The translations under genes were made by a program, and so were the position numbers. Positions 9,494-18,284 of a stretch of 64,000 nucleotides of DNA are shown in pieces (the first letter of the stretch is position 1; every line of letters starts with the position of its first letter). The DNA is taken from contig CAVCMG010000005.1 in assembly GCA_963603285.1 (NCBI GenBank), positions 40,027 through 104,026 of the forward strand, written 5' to 3'. The stretch comes from UBA11957 sp963603285 (GTDB lineage: Bacteria > Bacillota > Clostridia > Lachnospirales > Lachnospiraceae). The notes beneath the pieces were generated by a model that was not told the origin of the DNA, did not search any database, and worked only from the letters and a program-made list of their open reading frames with translations.

Positions 9494-10257
9494 TTCTGGC
9501 AATAGATGTGGGAAATACCAATATCGTGGTGGGTGCCATAGACCACGACAGAAAGACGCTGTTTATTGAGCGTCTGTCTACAGTCAAGACAAAAACGGAG
9601 ACGGAGTATGCGATTGATCTGAAGATCATTCTGGATCTGTACCATATCGATCCGACCCAGATGGAGGGCGGCATTATTTCCTGTGTTGTTCCGCAGATTA
9701 CCTATGTGATCCGGGAGGCGGCAGAAAAGATCCTGAAAAAGAAGGTGCTGGTTGTCGGACCGGGTGTGAAAAACGGGCTGAATATCAAGATGGACAATCC
9801 GGCATCGGTCGGCAGTGACCAGATCGTGGATGCGGTGGCTGTTGTGGAGGAGTATAAGCTTCCGGCGATTGTGATTGATATGGGTACGGCTTCTACGATG
9901 TCGGTGATCGATGCGAAGAAGAATTACCGCGGCGGTGTGATCATGCCGGGTATCAAGGTGTCGCTGGAATCGCTGACGGCGAATGCTTCACAGCTGCACG
10001 GGATCAGTCTGGAAGCGCCGAAGCGGATCGTAGGGACGAATACGATCGACTGTATGCAAAGTGGGGTGATCCACGGGAATGCGGCCTGTATCGACGGGAT
10101 GATCGAGCGGATCGAGGATGAGATCGGGCAGAAATGCACAGTTGTGGCTACCGGAGGGCTGGCGAAGGTGATCGTGCCGCATTGTAAGAAAGAGGTTGTG
10201 CTGGATGATGATCTGTTGCTGAAGGGGCTGCGGATTATTTACGATAAGAATAGATAA
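9490..10257 (+). CDS. coaX: Type III pantothenate kinase
   Basis: Phosphorylates pantothenate, the first committed step of CoA synthesis. 255 residues, typical of CoaX. It has the ASKHA-fold phosphate motif AIDVGNTN at the N-terminus, PASVGSDQIVDAVA, VIDMGTASTMSVID and the late ATGGLAKVI. It overlaps coaBC (ATGA), so two CoA pathway enzymes are translated together. CoaX enzymes are generally K+ dependent and insensitive to CoA feedback, which is knowledge of the family rather than something seen here. Confidence 0.95.
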   Translation: MILAIDVGNTNIVVGAIDHDRKTLFIERLSTVKTKTETEYAIDLKIILDLYHIDPTQMEGGIISCVVPQITYVIREAAEKILKKKVLVVGPGVKNGLNIKMDNPASVGSDQIVDAVAVVEEYKLPAIVIDMGTASTMSVIDAKKNYRGGVIMPGIKVSLESLTANASQLHGISLEAPKRIVGTNTIDCMQSGVIHGNAACIDGMIERIEDEIGQKCTVVATGGLAKVIVPHCKKEVVLDDDLLLKGLRIIYDKNR

Positions 10258-10276
10258 AAGTTAAGTGGCTGAGGGG

Positions 10277-10516
10277 GGACGCTCGGCCGACACCAGAAGA
10301 GAGCAGCAGGTGGTATATCGTTTTTCAAACAAATGCAACGCCTGCCCGAGCTAATCGATAACTACGACTAGGCACGCTCGCATAAGCGAGCTCGCGTGCC
10401 AAGTCTCCGTAATCGCTGGATCTCGTGCAGGCTAAAAGCGCATTTTGATCGTTTGAAAAACGATATACCACCTGCTGCTCTCTTCTGGTGTCGGCCTCGC
10501 TGATTTTGAGGGACGG
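10277..10516. repeat. Foldback element 1: 46-bp perfect inverted arms around a structured core
   Basis: Arms 10285-10330 and 10451-10496 are perfect reverse complements over 46 bp. The 120-nt core folds further: AAATGC/GCATTT (10331-10336 with 10440-10445), GCCTGC/GCAGGC (10340-10345 with 10427-10432), CGAT/ATCG (10356-10359 with 10412-10415) and a hairpin GGCACGC/GCGTGCC (10371-10377 with 10394-10400) capped by GCTCGC-ATAA-GCGAGC. Core motifs GAGCTAA, CCGTAA, TGGATCTCG and CTAAAAGCGCA recur in element 2. GGACGC and GGACGG flank it. It fills the gap between coaX and the convergent minus-strand gene. No coding potential seen; it may also stop transcription from both sides. Confidence 0.9.
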
Positions 10517-10555
10517 GTGGTGAGTGTGGGTGACGGGAAACAGTTCGGGGTGCGG

Positions 10556-11053
10556 CTAAAGCGCACCCAGGATATTTGTGAAGAATAGTAATAATAGAAT
10601 TAACACTATAATGATAAGAAACAAATAGTAAAATACAATAAATGGATTCCTTCTCTGCCTATGGTAGGGTTGTTGGTAATGTGTGCGGCTAGGGGATGCA
10701 GTGTATGTATGAGTTTGTGTGACAACAGGTTGTTTTTGGTAGCTTTGAACAGTTTTGGTGTACAAGGCAAGGGGATCAGTCTGTTTTAAAATCCGATTGT
10801 AAAAATTATCAAGCCATATGGCATCCTGTGGGGTGGTCATATTTTCTTCCGTGCAATCTGGTTCGTGGACAATTTTGTTTCTGATCCAGCGATAGTGTTT
10901 GAGCTGTTTCAGGTCATCGTTCCAGCAGGGGATGAATGAAGCAGCAGACGGGGTGTTTTGCATTTCTTCAATGTATGCAGAAATACGTCGGTCATCGTTC
11001 ATAAGTTCACCGCATAATTTTTCGAGATTTTTGTAAGAAGAAAGAAAACTCAT
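10556..11053 (-). CDS. Membrane-anchored protein with HEPN-like Rx4H motif
   Basis: 165 residues. The N-terminal 100 residues are soluble and helical and include the motif RNKIVH, which fits the R-(N/H/D)-x3-H signature of HEPN domains. A Gln/Thr/Tyr-rich linker (about 105-135) follows, then one hydrophobic helix (about 138-160) close to the C-terminus, giving a tail-anchored topology. I do not recognise a named family beyond DUF-type Lachnospiraceae proteins. The Shine-Dalgarno is AGGTGG about 10 nt before ATG. It is monocistronic, converging on foldback element 1. The HEPN assignment rests on one short motif and is tentative. Confidence 0.6.
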   Translation of the reverse strand: MSFLSSYKNLEKLCGELMNDDRRISAYIEEMQNTPSAASFIPCWNDDLKQLKHYRWIRNKIVHEPDCTEENMTTPQDAIWLDNFYNRILKQTDPLALYTKTVQSYQKQPVVTQTHTYTASPSRTHYQQPYHRQRRNPFIVFYYLFLIIIVLILLLLFFTNILGAL

Positions 11054-11075
11054 AGGATATAACCACCTGATGTTA

Positions 11076-11106
11076 GATAAAACCGATGCGCAGTTTTATG
11101 CGCATC
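11076..11106 (-). terminator. Terminator of the minus-strand aminotransferase
   Basis: On the minus strand GATGCGCA pairs with TGCGCATC (11085-11092 and 11099-11106) with a 6-nt loop, followed by GGTTTTATC. Confidence 0.65.
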
Positions 11107-11155
11107 GTGAGTCGTATATACACACAATTGCTCCAGTGTACCGGTTTTGGATTGG

Positions 11156-12253
11156 TTAATGCAAAATCTCCGACAGTGTCCCCAGCAGCTCAGCGTTCTG
11201 CTCCGGCTTCATGATACAGAAGCGGATGTAGCTGTTATCCAGGAAGGGGAAGGAGGCGCAGTTGCGGATCATCAGGCCCTTGCGGATGCAGTAGTCGAAG
11301 ACGAAGTCAGCGTCGATGCCGGGTTTTAGCAGGCGCAGCAGAATGAAGTTGGCCTGGGGCTGGTAGTATTTGACGCTGTCCCAGCGATCGAGGATGTTTA
11401 AGATGCGGTTTCGCTCGTTGGTGATGAGATTTCGGGTCTCCTCGATATATTCGATATCGGAGAACATCAGCCGTCCGGCGATTTCGGCCAGGGTGTTGAT
11501 GGTCCAGGGGTTCTTTCTGGTGTTGACTTCGCGGATCAGATCCATGTTGCCGGTGATGGCGTAGCCGAGACGCAGGCCGGGGGCGGCGAAAAATTTGGAG
11601 GTGCCGCGCAGGATGATCAGGTTGGTGTAGTCGTTGGTCAGGGAGACGGCGGATATCGCTTTGACATCGGGAACAAACTCCACGTAGGTCTCGTCGATCA
11701 TGACGAAGATGCCGTGTACCATGCAGGTATCGAGGATACGGCGCATGTTTTTGGTGGATACGGCTGTGGAGGTCGGGTTGTTGGGGTTGCAGAGTACGAG
11801 AAGATCGATGGTATCGTTTAATGATGCGCAGAAATCTTCAATATTGATCTCGAAATTATCCTCTTCCCGCAGCGGATAATATACAGTCGTGCCATTACCA
11901 AGGGAGATCTCACGCTCGTATTCCGAGTAGGTGGGGCCAAGGATCATGGCCTTTTTCGGATGACGAAGCTGGATGAACAGGGAGATCAGCTCGGTGGAAC
12001 CGTTGCCGACGATGACGTTTTCAAACTGTGTACCGGCATAGGAAGCGATGGCCTTTCTGAGGGCCGTGTATTCTCTGTCGGGATAGGTGGTGATGGCGTC
12101 GAGATGTTCGGCAAGGGTGGATTTCATCTTATTGCTGATGCCAAGGGGATTGACGTTGGCGGAAAAGCTGATGATGTCCTCTTTTTTAATATGATAGATG
12201 GCTTCGATCTTTTCAAGATCGCTGCCGTGAAAATGGTCTTTATGCTTTAACAT
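11156..12253 (-). CDS. PLP-dependent aminotransferase, CobD/HisC-like
   Basis: About 365 residues, fold type I PLP enzyme of the histidinol-phosphate aminotransferase/threonine-phosphate decarboxylase group. It shows ISFSANVNPLG, VGNGSTELI, the LCNPNNPTS cofactor motif, MIDETYVEF and the Schiff-base region RGTSKFFAAPGLRLGY. The opening HGSDLEKI and SANVNPLG resemble CobD, yet a clearer CobD lies inside the cobalamin operon, so this paralogue may serve histidine or another amino acid pathway. Start at 12253 is chosen because GAGGAC precedes it; two upstream in-frame ATGs lack one. Monocistronic, divergent from the 1195-aa gene. Confidence 0.85.
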   Translation of the reverse strand: MLKHKDHFHGSDLEKIEAIYHIKKEDIISFSANVNPLGISNKMKSTLAEHLDAITTYPDREYTALRKAIASYAGTQFENVIVGNGSTELISLFIQLRHPKKAMILGPTYSEYEREISLGNGTTVYYPLREEDNFEINIEDFCASLNDTIDLLVLCNPNNPTSTAVSTKNMRRILDTCMVHGIFVMIDETYVEFVPDVKAISAVSLTNDYTNLIILRGTSKFFAAPGLRLGYAITGNMDLIREVNTRKNPWTINTLAEIAGRLMFSDIEYIEETRNLITNERNRILNILDRWDSVKYYQPQANFILLRLLKPGIDADFVFDYCIRKGLMIRNCASFPFLDNSYIRFCIMKPEQNAELLGTLSEILH

Positions 12254-12286
12254 GATGTCCTCAATTCTGCTATGCTTCGTCATAGC

Positions 12287-12315
12287 TTGCAACAAAGTAT
12301 TGTGTAGTGTATAAT
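12287..12315 (+). promoter_or_regulatory. SigA promoter of the DUF5717-like operon
   Basis: TTGCAA (12287-12292), 17-bp spacer, TATAAT (12310-12315). The roughly 75-nt leader holds a perfect 8-bp hairpin TTCAGTAC/GTACTGAA (12328-12335 with 12342-12349) of unknown role. Confidence 0.75.
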
Positions 12316-12396
12316 TATAGATAAATGTTCAGTACAGTTTGGTACTGAATAAAATTGTCACGTTAAATTATACCTGTTCACAAGGATTAGTCAAGA

Positions 12397-15300
12397 ATGA
12401 AAAGAAGAATCGAAGAATTGCTTAACGATACATACCATTATCAGGCACCGAAACTCGTCCTGTCTGAGGAGCATCTGGAACTGACGGCTCCGGCAGATTC
12501 CAGTCTGGAGGGCGAGTTCTTTTTTTCCGCCGATGACAACAGCCGGATCCGCGGCATGCTGATCAGCTCCAACCGCCGGATCGTACTGGAAAAGGATACC
12601 TTTGCAGGAAATGCCATCCATGTACGCTATATCATCGATACCAGAGGCTTAAAGGAAGAGGAACAGTTTGCCGGTGAGATTACGATTTTGAGCCCCATCG
12701 GTGAGGCTGTGGTGACGGTGCAGGTGCAGGTCCATACGCCGAAGATCCAGACGCGTCATGGTGAGGTAAAGAGTCTGGACAGCTTTGCAAAGCTGGCAAG
12801 GTCGGATTTCCGGGAGGCGTTTCATCTGTTTATGTCAGCAGAATTTCCTCGTTTCCTTAAAGGCAGGGATGCCTGCTGGGAGCCGCTGTATCGGGGCTTA
12901 AGCGCTAATCCGGCGGGCTATCAGCATCTGGAAGAGTTTCTGATCGGCTGTGGCCGCAAGGAGCCGGTGCATATCAGTATCGACCGTGATAAAAAGGTCT
13001 ATGAGGGGCTTCGCAGTTCCCAGAAAAATATCCTGTATATCGAGAAGGATAACTGGGGCTTTGTCCGCATGGAGGTGGAGACGGAGGGGGATTTCCTGCA
13101 GGTAGATAAGCGGGTGATCACCTCGGAGGATTTTATCGGCAGTCTGTTCGGGCTGGAATATATTCTGCGCCGTGACCGGCTGAAAAATGGCCGTAATTAT
13201 GGCCGGATCACGATCCGCACGGTATATGAGACGCTTGTTTTTGAGGTTGTAGCGACCAACGGTGCCCACAGCGATGACAGACGGCTGGCTGACCGGAAGG
13301 TACAGGCGGGACTTCTGGACGCTTATATGGACTATGCGGTGGGGGTTACGACGGTGCAGCAGTGGCAGGAGGCGACAAAGACGCTTCTGGAGAGACCGTC
13401 GGAAACCAATGCCTATCTGGCCAGTGTGTATAAAACGGCACAGTGTCTGGCTGCCGGTGACGGTGCAGCGGCGGTAGCTGCCTGCTGGCCGGTCAAAAAT
13501 GCCGAGGTTAAGACGGAAGATCCCCGGCTTGAGGGGCTGGGACTGTATCTGATGAAGGAGACCGGTCTGCTGCCGCATATTTCCGACAGTATCCGGGAGC
13601 CGTTGTATGATCTTCGGCTGCGCGAGCCAAAGAGTGCCCTGCTTTTGTGGCTGTATATGCAGCAGCAGGAGACCCTTTCTCCGGAAAAGCAGCTGATCGA
13701 GTATGAAAAGCTGGCGGAGTTTGGCTGCCACAGTCCGTATCTGTACAGCCGGGTCTATGCTCTGCTTAAGGAAGATCCGCAGCGTATGGACAGTCTGCAG
13801 GGACTGTATCTGTATACGCTGAACTTTGCGGCAAAGCGTGGCATACTGACGGCGGAAGTGGTGAAGATGACGGCTATTTTAGCGCAGCATGCCAAGAGCT
13901 GGTCGGCGCTTTTGTACCGGATTTTATGTGCCTGCTACGAGGCGTTCCCGGACAGGGAAGTGCTGCATGCGGTGCTGAAGCTGATTATGCTGGAAGCGCC
14001 GGGAAGTCCGAAATACTTTGTCTGGTATGAAAGGGCGGTGGACGCCCAGATCCGCATGACCGGACTGTACGAATACTATATGGAGACGCTGCCGTCATCG
14101 TACCTGCAGGAGCTTCCGCTGGCGATCCGATTGTATTTTTCCTACGAAAACAGACTGCGGGCGGATCAGAAAGCCTTTTTATATGGAAATATTCTGGAAA
14201 ACAGGGAAAAGGATCCGTCAACCTACGAAAAATACCGGGAGCATATGGCTGCCTTTGCCGTGGAGGCTTTAAAGCGGGGAAAGATCAATGAGCATTATGC
14301 TGCGATCTACCGCCACTTTATCACGCAGCCGGAGGAACGGGATATGGCGGAGCTTCTGTGCGAGGTTATGTTTACCTGCAAGGTGACGGTACAGGATAAG
14401 GCGATCCGGCAGATTGTTGTGGTGAGTCCGTATCTTTCGCAGGCGGAGATTTATCCGGTGCGGGAGCAGACGGCTTATATCCAGATGTATACCGGCGATG
14501 AGCAGATCCTTTTTGAGGACGGCAAGAAGCGCCGTTTCGCAGAGACGGTGGAGCATCGTGTTACGTCGCTTTTGCAGCCGGAACAGTATGTGGATGCATG
14601 TGTACGTCTGAGGGCGCGTTCCTTTGGTCTGCTGGTGCATACGCTGCTGCCGAATCTGGACGGGCAGGATGCCGCCGACGATACGGTACGGGCGTTTCTG
14701 CGGGTGGCCGAGGATGAGCGTTTTGTGGAAGAATACCGTTTCACAGCACGGATGAAGGCGTTACAGTATTATACGAGAAATGAGGAGCTTGAGCTGCCGG
14801 AAACGATCCGGAAGCTGATGGCGGAGGAAGCCTTTGCCGGAAAATGCAAAGGGCTGATCGTGCGTGCCATGCTGCAGAGGGGCAAGATTGCCGGAGCCTT
14901 CGATGTGATCAGCCGGTACGGCTACGAATATATCGATGGCCGTCTGCTGAACAGTCTGTGTGTACAGCTGATCGACAGTATGGGCAATGAGGAGAATGAA
15001 GAGCTGCTCTGTCTGGCTTACGAGATGTTTGGCCGGGATAAGGCAAACGATAAGATCCTTACCTATCTGCGGGACCATTATATCGGCTCTCTGGAACAGA
15101 TGCATAAGATCCGGGATCTTCTGGCAGACCGGGAGATCGATACCTTTGGCATCGATGAAGAGCTTCTAATCCTGTCGATGTTTTTACGGAAACCGCTGAA
15201 GCATCCGGAGGAGATCCTGCAGAGCTATATGCAGGGAACGTACCGGGAGCAGGTGGTACAGGCTTTTGTGATTTTCAGCGCATTTTTGTGGTTCTTTGAT

Positions 15301-15984
15301 GTGCAGAAGCAGCAGGGCGTTGTTGTGGAGCAGATGAAAGCGCTGGTCAGTGAGGCAAAGGAAGGCCATATGGTCTGCCGTCTGGCCTTGTTAAAGGCCT
15401 ATGCGTCACTGGCAGCTCCGGTCATGGAGACAACGGAGTACGGCTGGAAGGATACCGGACCGGCGAAGCTGCCTCCGGCAGAGCTTACGGAGGAAGATAT
15501 CACATTCATCCGCAGCCAGCTGGATATCGTGACCGGACAGGGTATCCGTCTTGGCTTTTTCAAACAGCTTCCGGAGGAGCTGATCCAGGCATATGAGCTG
15601 GATGACAAGATCTTTGTCGAGTGTAAGGCAAAGCCGGGAGAGAGCGTGCGGATCCGTTACCGCCTGCGTGCGGAAAAAGAGAAAAATACAGAATTCCATA
15701 CAGAACCGATGAAGGAGATGTTCGAGGGCGTATTCGCCCGGGAATTTATGCTGTTTTACGGCGAAGTACTGGAATATACGCTGATTCGCGGCGAGGAGAG
15801 AGACGATTTGAGCGTACACAGCGTATCCGGTAGCCAGATCGATACCGGCGCCCAGACCAAGTACCAGAGGCTGAACCGTATGCTGGGTGACTGGCATGTC
15901 GGCAATCTGGAGCAGCTGGATACACGGATGCAGGCGTACGTAAAGACAGAGTATGTTTGCAGGGAAATGTTTACATTACTATAA
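12397..15984 (+). CDS. Large uncharacterised protein (DUF5717-like)
   Basis: 1195 residues, no signal peptide or membrane helix. The N-terminal 130 residues read as a beta-rich domain (alternating strands around EGEFFFSADD, RIVLEK, FAGEITILSP, VVTVQVQV). A long middle (about 150-1050) is helical with many A/L/Y-rich helix pairs resembling TPR-type solenoids. The last 120 residues return to beta structure (VRIRYRLRAEKEK, EYTLIRGEERDD). It resembles DUF5717 proteins typical of Lachnospiraceae; function is unknown. It is the first gene of a three-gene unit with an Hsp70-fold protein and a TPR-like protein, which suggests a scaffold or large assembly. Confidence 0.8.
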   Translation: MKRRIEELLNDTYHYQAPKLVLSEEHLELTAPADSSLEGEFFFSADDNSRIRGMLISSNRRIVLEKDTFAGNAIHVRYIIDTRGLKEEEQFAGEITILSPIGEAVVTVQVQVHTPKIQTRHGEVKSLDSFAKLARSDFREAFHLFMSAEFPRFLKGRDACWEPLYRGLSANPAGYQHLEEFLIGCGRKEPVHISIDRDKKVYEGLRSSQKNILYIEKDNWGFVRMEVETEGDFLQVDKRVITSEDFIGSLFGLEYILRRDRLKNGRNYGRITIRTVYETLVFEVVATNGAHSDDRRLADRKVQAGLLDAYMDYAVGVTTVQQWQEATKTLLERPSETNAYLASVYKTAQCLAAGDGAAAVAACWPVKNAEVKTEDPRLEGLGLYLMKETGLLPHISDSIREPLYDLRLREPKSALLLWLYMQQQETLSPEKQLIEYEKLAEFGCHSPYLYSRVYALLKEDPQRMDSLQGLYLYTLNFAAKRGILTAEVVKMTAILAQHAKSWSALLYRILCACYEAFPDREVLHAVLKLIMLEAPGSPKYFVWYERAVDAQIRMTGLYEYYMETLPSSYLQELPLAIRLYFSYENRLRADQKAFLYGNILENREKDPSTYEKYREHMAAFAVEALKRGKINEHYAAIYRHFITQPEERDMAELLCEVMFTCKVTVQDKAIRQIVVVSPYLSQAEIYPVREQTAYIQMYTGDEQILFEDGKKRRFAETVEHRVTSLLQPEQYVDACVRLRARSFGLLVHTLLPNLDGQDAADDTVRAFLRVAEDERFVEEYRFTARMKALQYYTRNEELELPETIRKLMAEEAFAGKCKGLIVRAMLQRGKIAGAFDVISRYGYEYIDGRLLNSLCVQLIDSMGNEENEELLCLAYEMFGRDKANDKILTYLRDHYIGSLEQMHKIRDLLADREIDTFGIDEELLILSMFLRKPLKHPEEILQSYMQGTYREQVVQAFVIFSAFLWFFDVQKQQGVVVEQMKALVSEAKEGHMVCRLALLKAYASLAAPVMETTEYGWKDTGPAKLPPAELTEEDITFIRSQLDIVTGQGIRLGFFKQLPEELIQAYELDDKIFVECKAKPGESVRIRYRLRAEKEKNTEFHTEPMKEMFEGVFAREFMLFYGEVLEYTLIRGEERDDLSVHSVSGSQIDTGAQTKYQRLNRMLGDWHVGNLEQLDTRMQAYVKTEYVCREMFTLL

Positions 15985-16000
15985 GAAGGAAGGGAACGTC

Positions 16001-17263
16001 ATGAACGAAACGAGAAATATTCTGATTGGATTTGATTTTGGTATCGAGACCTCTCAGATCTGTTATTATGACCGGCAGGCAGAAACAGCAGCATCCCTTC
16101 CTGTAAAGGTTGGAGAGGAAGATGCATCCTTTTTGAACTGTATCAGTACAGCCGACGGCAGCGCGTGGCATTTCGGGCCGGAGGCGGAGTACTTTTCTTC
16201 TCAGAAGGGGGAAGCCTTTGTCGGCAATATCTATAATCTGTGCCAGAGCAGTCAGGAGATCACCGTAGCCGGGCAGTCGTACCGTCCGGGCGAGCTTCTG
16301 GCGATCCTGATCCGGGAATCGCTGGCGCTTTTAGGGCCTGCAGAGCCGCTGAAAAAGATTACCTCATTTATGCTGACAACGCCGCGGATTTCCCGCGTAC
16401 TGGTGGAAAACGTACGGCTGGCTTACAGTATACTGGGCTTTGAAAGCGGCAGAGCTTTTCTGCAGGAATATCCGGAGAGCTTTTTCTATGAGACTTTTTC
16501 ACAGAGACTGGATGGCCGAGGCCGCAAGGTCGGGCTGTTTGTCTTTGAAAATCAGGATGTTTACTTCCGGCGGCTGGATGTAGACCAGACGACGAGACCA
16601 GCGCTGGTTTCCTGTCATGAGGGGCGGCGGATTACGCTGTCCAAGGATGCGCTGCAGAAGGATCTGGATTTTTACAATCTGATCCAGAGCTCGCTGGGCA
16701 CGGATATCTATTCGACGATCTATCTGGTGGGCGACGGCTTTTCCCAGGAATGGGCCAAAAAGTCGGTGGCGCTGTTGTGCAAGGCGCAGCGAAAGGTCTA
16801 TTTTGGCAACAATCTGTATGCCAAGGGTGCCTGCCAGGCGGCCAGAGAAAAGGTGGAGGATCGGCGGTTAAAGGCTTATCTGTACATTGGCGGCGATGTG
16901 GTACGGTACAATGTCGGCATGGAGCTGATGATCAACGGTGTGCCGGGCTATTATTCCCTGATCTCGGGCGGCGGCAACTGGTATGACAATGATGCCAGCT
17001 GCGAGATCCTTCTGGATGAGGAGGATACGCTGAAGCTGCAGATCGGTGAGATGTATTCCAAGGAGCGCCGTACGGTGGCGATGAAGCTGGACGGTCTGCC
17101 GAAGCGTCCACCGAGGGCTTCCCGTCTGCGGGTGGAGGTTTCCTTTACCTCGGGAACGACCATGAAGATCCGGGTGACGGATCTGGGCTTTGGAGATCTC
17201 TATCCGTCTACCGGTAAGGTATGGGAAGAAGTACTGACAGAAAAGGGAGGTGACCGTGTATGA
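16001..17263 (+). CDS. Hsp70/actin-fold ATPase-like protein (DUF5716-like)
   Basis: About 420 residues. The order of motifs mirrors Hsp70: N-terminal phosphate loop LIGFDFGIETSQ, YRPGELLAILIRESL, a SFMLTTPRISRVLVENVRLAYSILG region like the Hsp70 ITVPA segment, YLVGDGFSQEWAKKS (adenosine-type motif), NNLYAKGACQAA, then a beta-rich tail (residues about 320-410) like a substrate-binding domain. Key motifs are diverged, so ATPase activity is not assured. Start at ATG 16001, preceded by AAGGAAGGGAA; an earlier in-frame codon lies inside the upstream gene. It overlaps the next gene by 4 bp. Resembles DUF5716; function unknown. Confidence 0.75.
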   Translation: MNETRNILIGFDFGIETSQICYYDRQAETAASLPVKVGEEDASFLNCISTADGSAWHFGPEAEYFSSQKGEAFVGNIYNLCQSSQEITVAGQSYRPGELLAILIRESLALLGPAEPLKKITSFMLTTPRISRVLVENVRLAYSILGFESGRAFLQEYPESFFYETFSQRLDGRGRKVGLFVFENQDVYFRRLDVDQTTRPALVSCHEGRRITLSKDALQKDLDFYNLIQSSLGTDIYSTIYLVGDGFSQEWAKKSVALLCKAQRKVYFGNNLYAKGACQAAREKVEDRRLKAYLYIGGDVVRYNVGMELMINGVPGYYSLISGGGNWYDNDASCEILLDEEDTLKLQIGEMYSKERRTVAMKLDGLPKRPPRASRLRVEVSFTSGTTMKIRVTDLGFGDLYPSTGKVWEEVLTEKGGDRV

Positions 17264-18096
17264 GTTATATCCTTTGCAAAACCAAAACGGCAGAAAATCC
17301 TTTCTATATAGAAAATATCAGTACCAACATCTACTCCATGGAGGAGCTGTGCTTTTATCTGTACAATAATCTGTATCTGCTGGACGATACGCTCTTAAAC
17401 CAGAAGCTGTGCGACTGGTTGCGGGATGAGCTGGGGCTTACGGCGCTGGCCAAGAAGCTGTCTGCATTGCTTGAAAAGGAAGCCAGTGTGGGTGAGCTGA
17501 TCCTGCCGGTTTTTAAGGAGATCTATTATCTCTCCCATGAGGAGCTGCGGATCTTTCTGGCAAAGCTTGGTCAGTACGAGGCACAGCCGGAGCGGGTACA
17601 GCTCAAGATGAAGGGCGATTATCTGTTTGCCAATGAAAAGTTCCGCAATGCGCTGAATGTGTACCGCAGAAGCCTGCAGGCCGGTGCGGAGGATGAGACT
17701 GGAACACAGTTTGCCGGCAGTGTCTATTACAATATGGGCTGTGCCCATGCCCGGCTGTTTGAGCTGAGTGAAGCCAGAGAATGCCTGAAAACGGCGTATG
17801 ATATGCTGCACAGCCATAAGGTGCTGACCGGCTATCTGACGGCGGTATATCTTGCTGACGGAGAGGAGCAGCTGCATAAGGCAGCCGGTGAGCTGGGCGT
17901 GGATCCGCAGACGATCGGCCAGGTGCTCGAAAGCATACATGAGAATGAAGCAAAGGCAGCGGATGCTGACAGCAGTCTGCGATACAGAGAAATCCGCGAC
18001 AAAAAGGAAAACGGTGACACCAGAGGATATGCCGAGGATATGAAGGTCTATCTGAAAGAACTGACGGACGAATACCACAAAAATACGGGATATTAA
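17260..18096 (+). CDS. TPR-like protein, third gene of the DUF5717 module
   Basis: 278 residues, all-helical and cytoplasmic. The N-terminal half (about 1-110) is a helical domain without a known match. The centre contains TPR-like helix pairs (GDYLFANEKFRNALNVYRRSLQ, then SVYYNMGCAHARLFELSEARECLKTAYDML, about residues 117-190). Such repeats usually bind partner proteins. It overlaps the Hsp70-fold gene by 4 bp and has an AGGGAGGTGA ribosome site, so co-expression in a complex with the two upstream products is likely. No enzymatic motif seen. Confidence 0.7.
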   Translation: MSYILCKTKTAENPFYIENISTNIYSMEELCFYLYNNLYLLDDTLLNQKLCDWLRDELGLTALAKKLSALLEKEASVGELILPVFKEIYYLSHEELRIFLAKLGQYEAQPERVQLKMKGDYLFANEKFRNALNVYRRSLQAGAEDETGTQFAGSVYYNMGCAHARLFELSEARECLKTAYDMLHSHKVLTGYLTAVYLADGEEQLHKAAGELGVDPQTIGQVLESIHENEAKAADADSSLRYREIRDKKENGDTRGYAEDMKVYLKELTDEYHKNTGY

Positions 18097-18149
18097 GAGA
18101 AACAGCGGCTTCTGAAAGCAAAGGAAGGATAAAAATTGTATTTTTTTCT

Positions 18150-18172
18150 ACAGACATCTTGCATTGTATAAT
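18150..18172 (+). promoter_or_regulatory. Probable purF promoter
   Basis: Consensus TATAAT (18167-18172) in a T-rich stretch with only a poor -35 match 17 bp upstream. The 110-nt leader contains a 6-bp inverted repeat ACCGTT/AACGGT (about 18224-18247) but no recognisable purine riboswitch. Confidence 0.45.
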
Positions 18173-18284
18173 AAGAGTAGTTTATAATTACAACTGCATT
18201 ATTATGAAAAACTTATAGATATACCGTTTATATGCTATGCCTAACGGTTTTCTCTCATCTGCTCTACAGAGGAAAGGATGCAAA

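Noticed and set aside
18180..18284. Possible purine riboswitch in the purF leader
   Set aside because: The conserved core and paired loops of the purine riboswitch are not present; only a weak 6-bp inverted repeat is seen.
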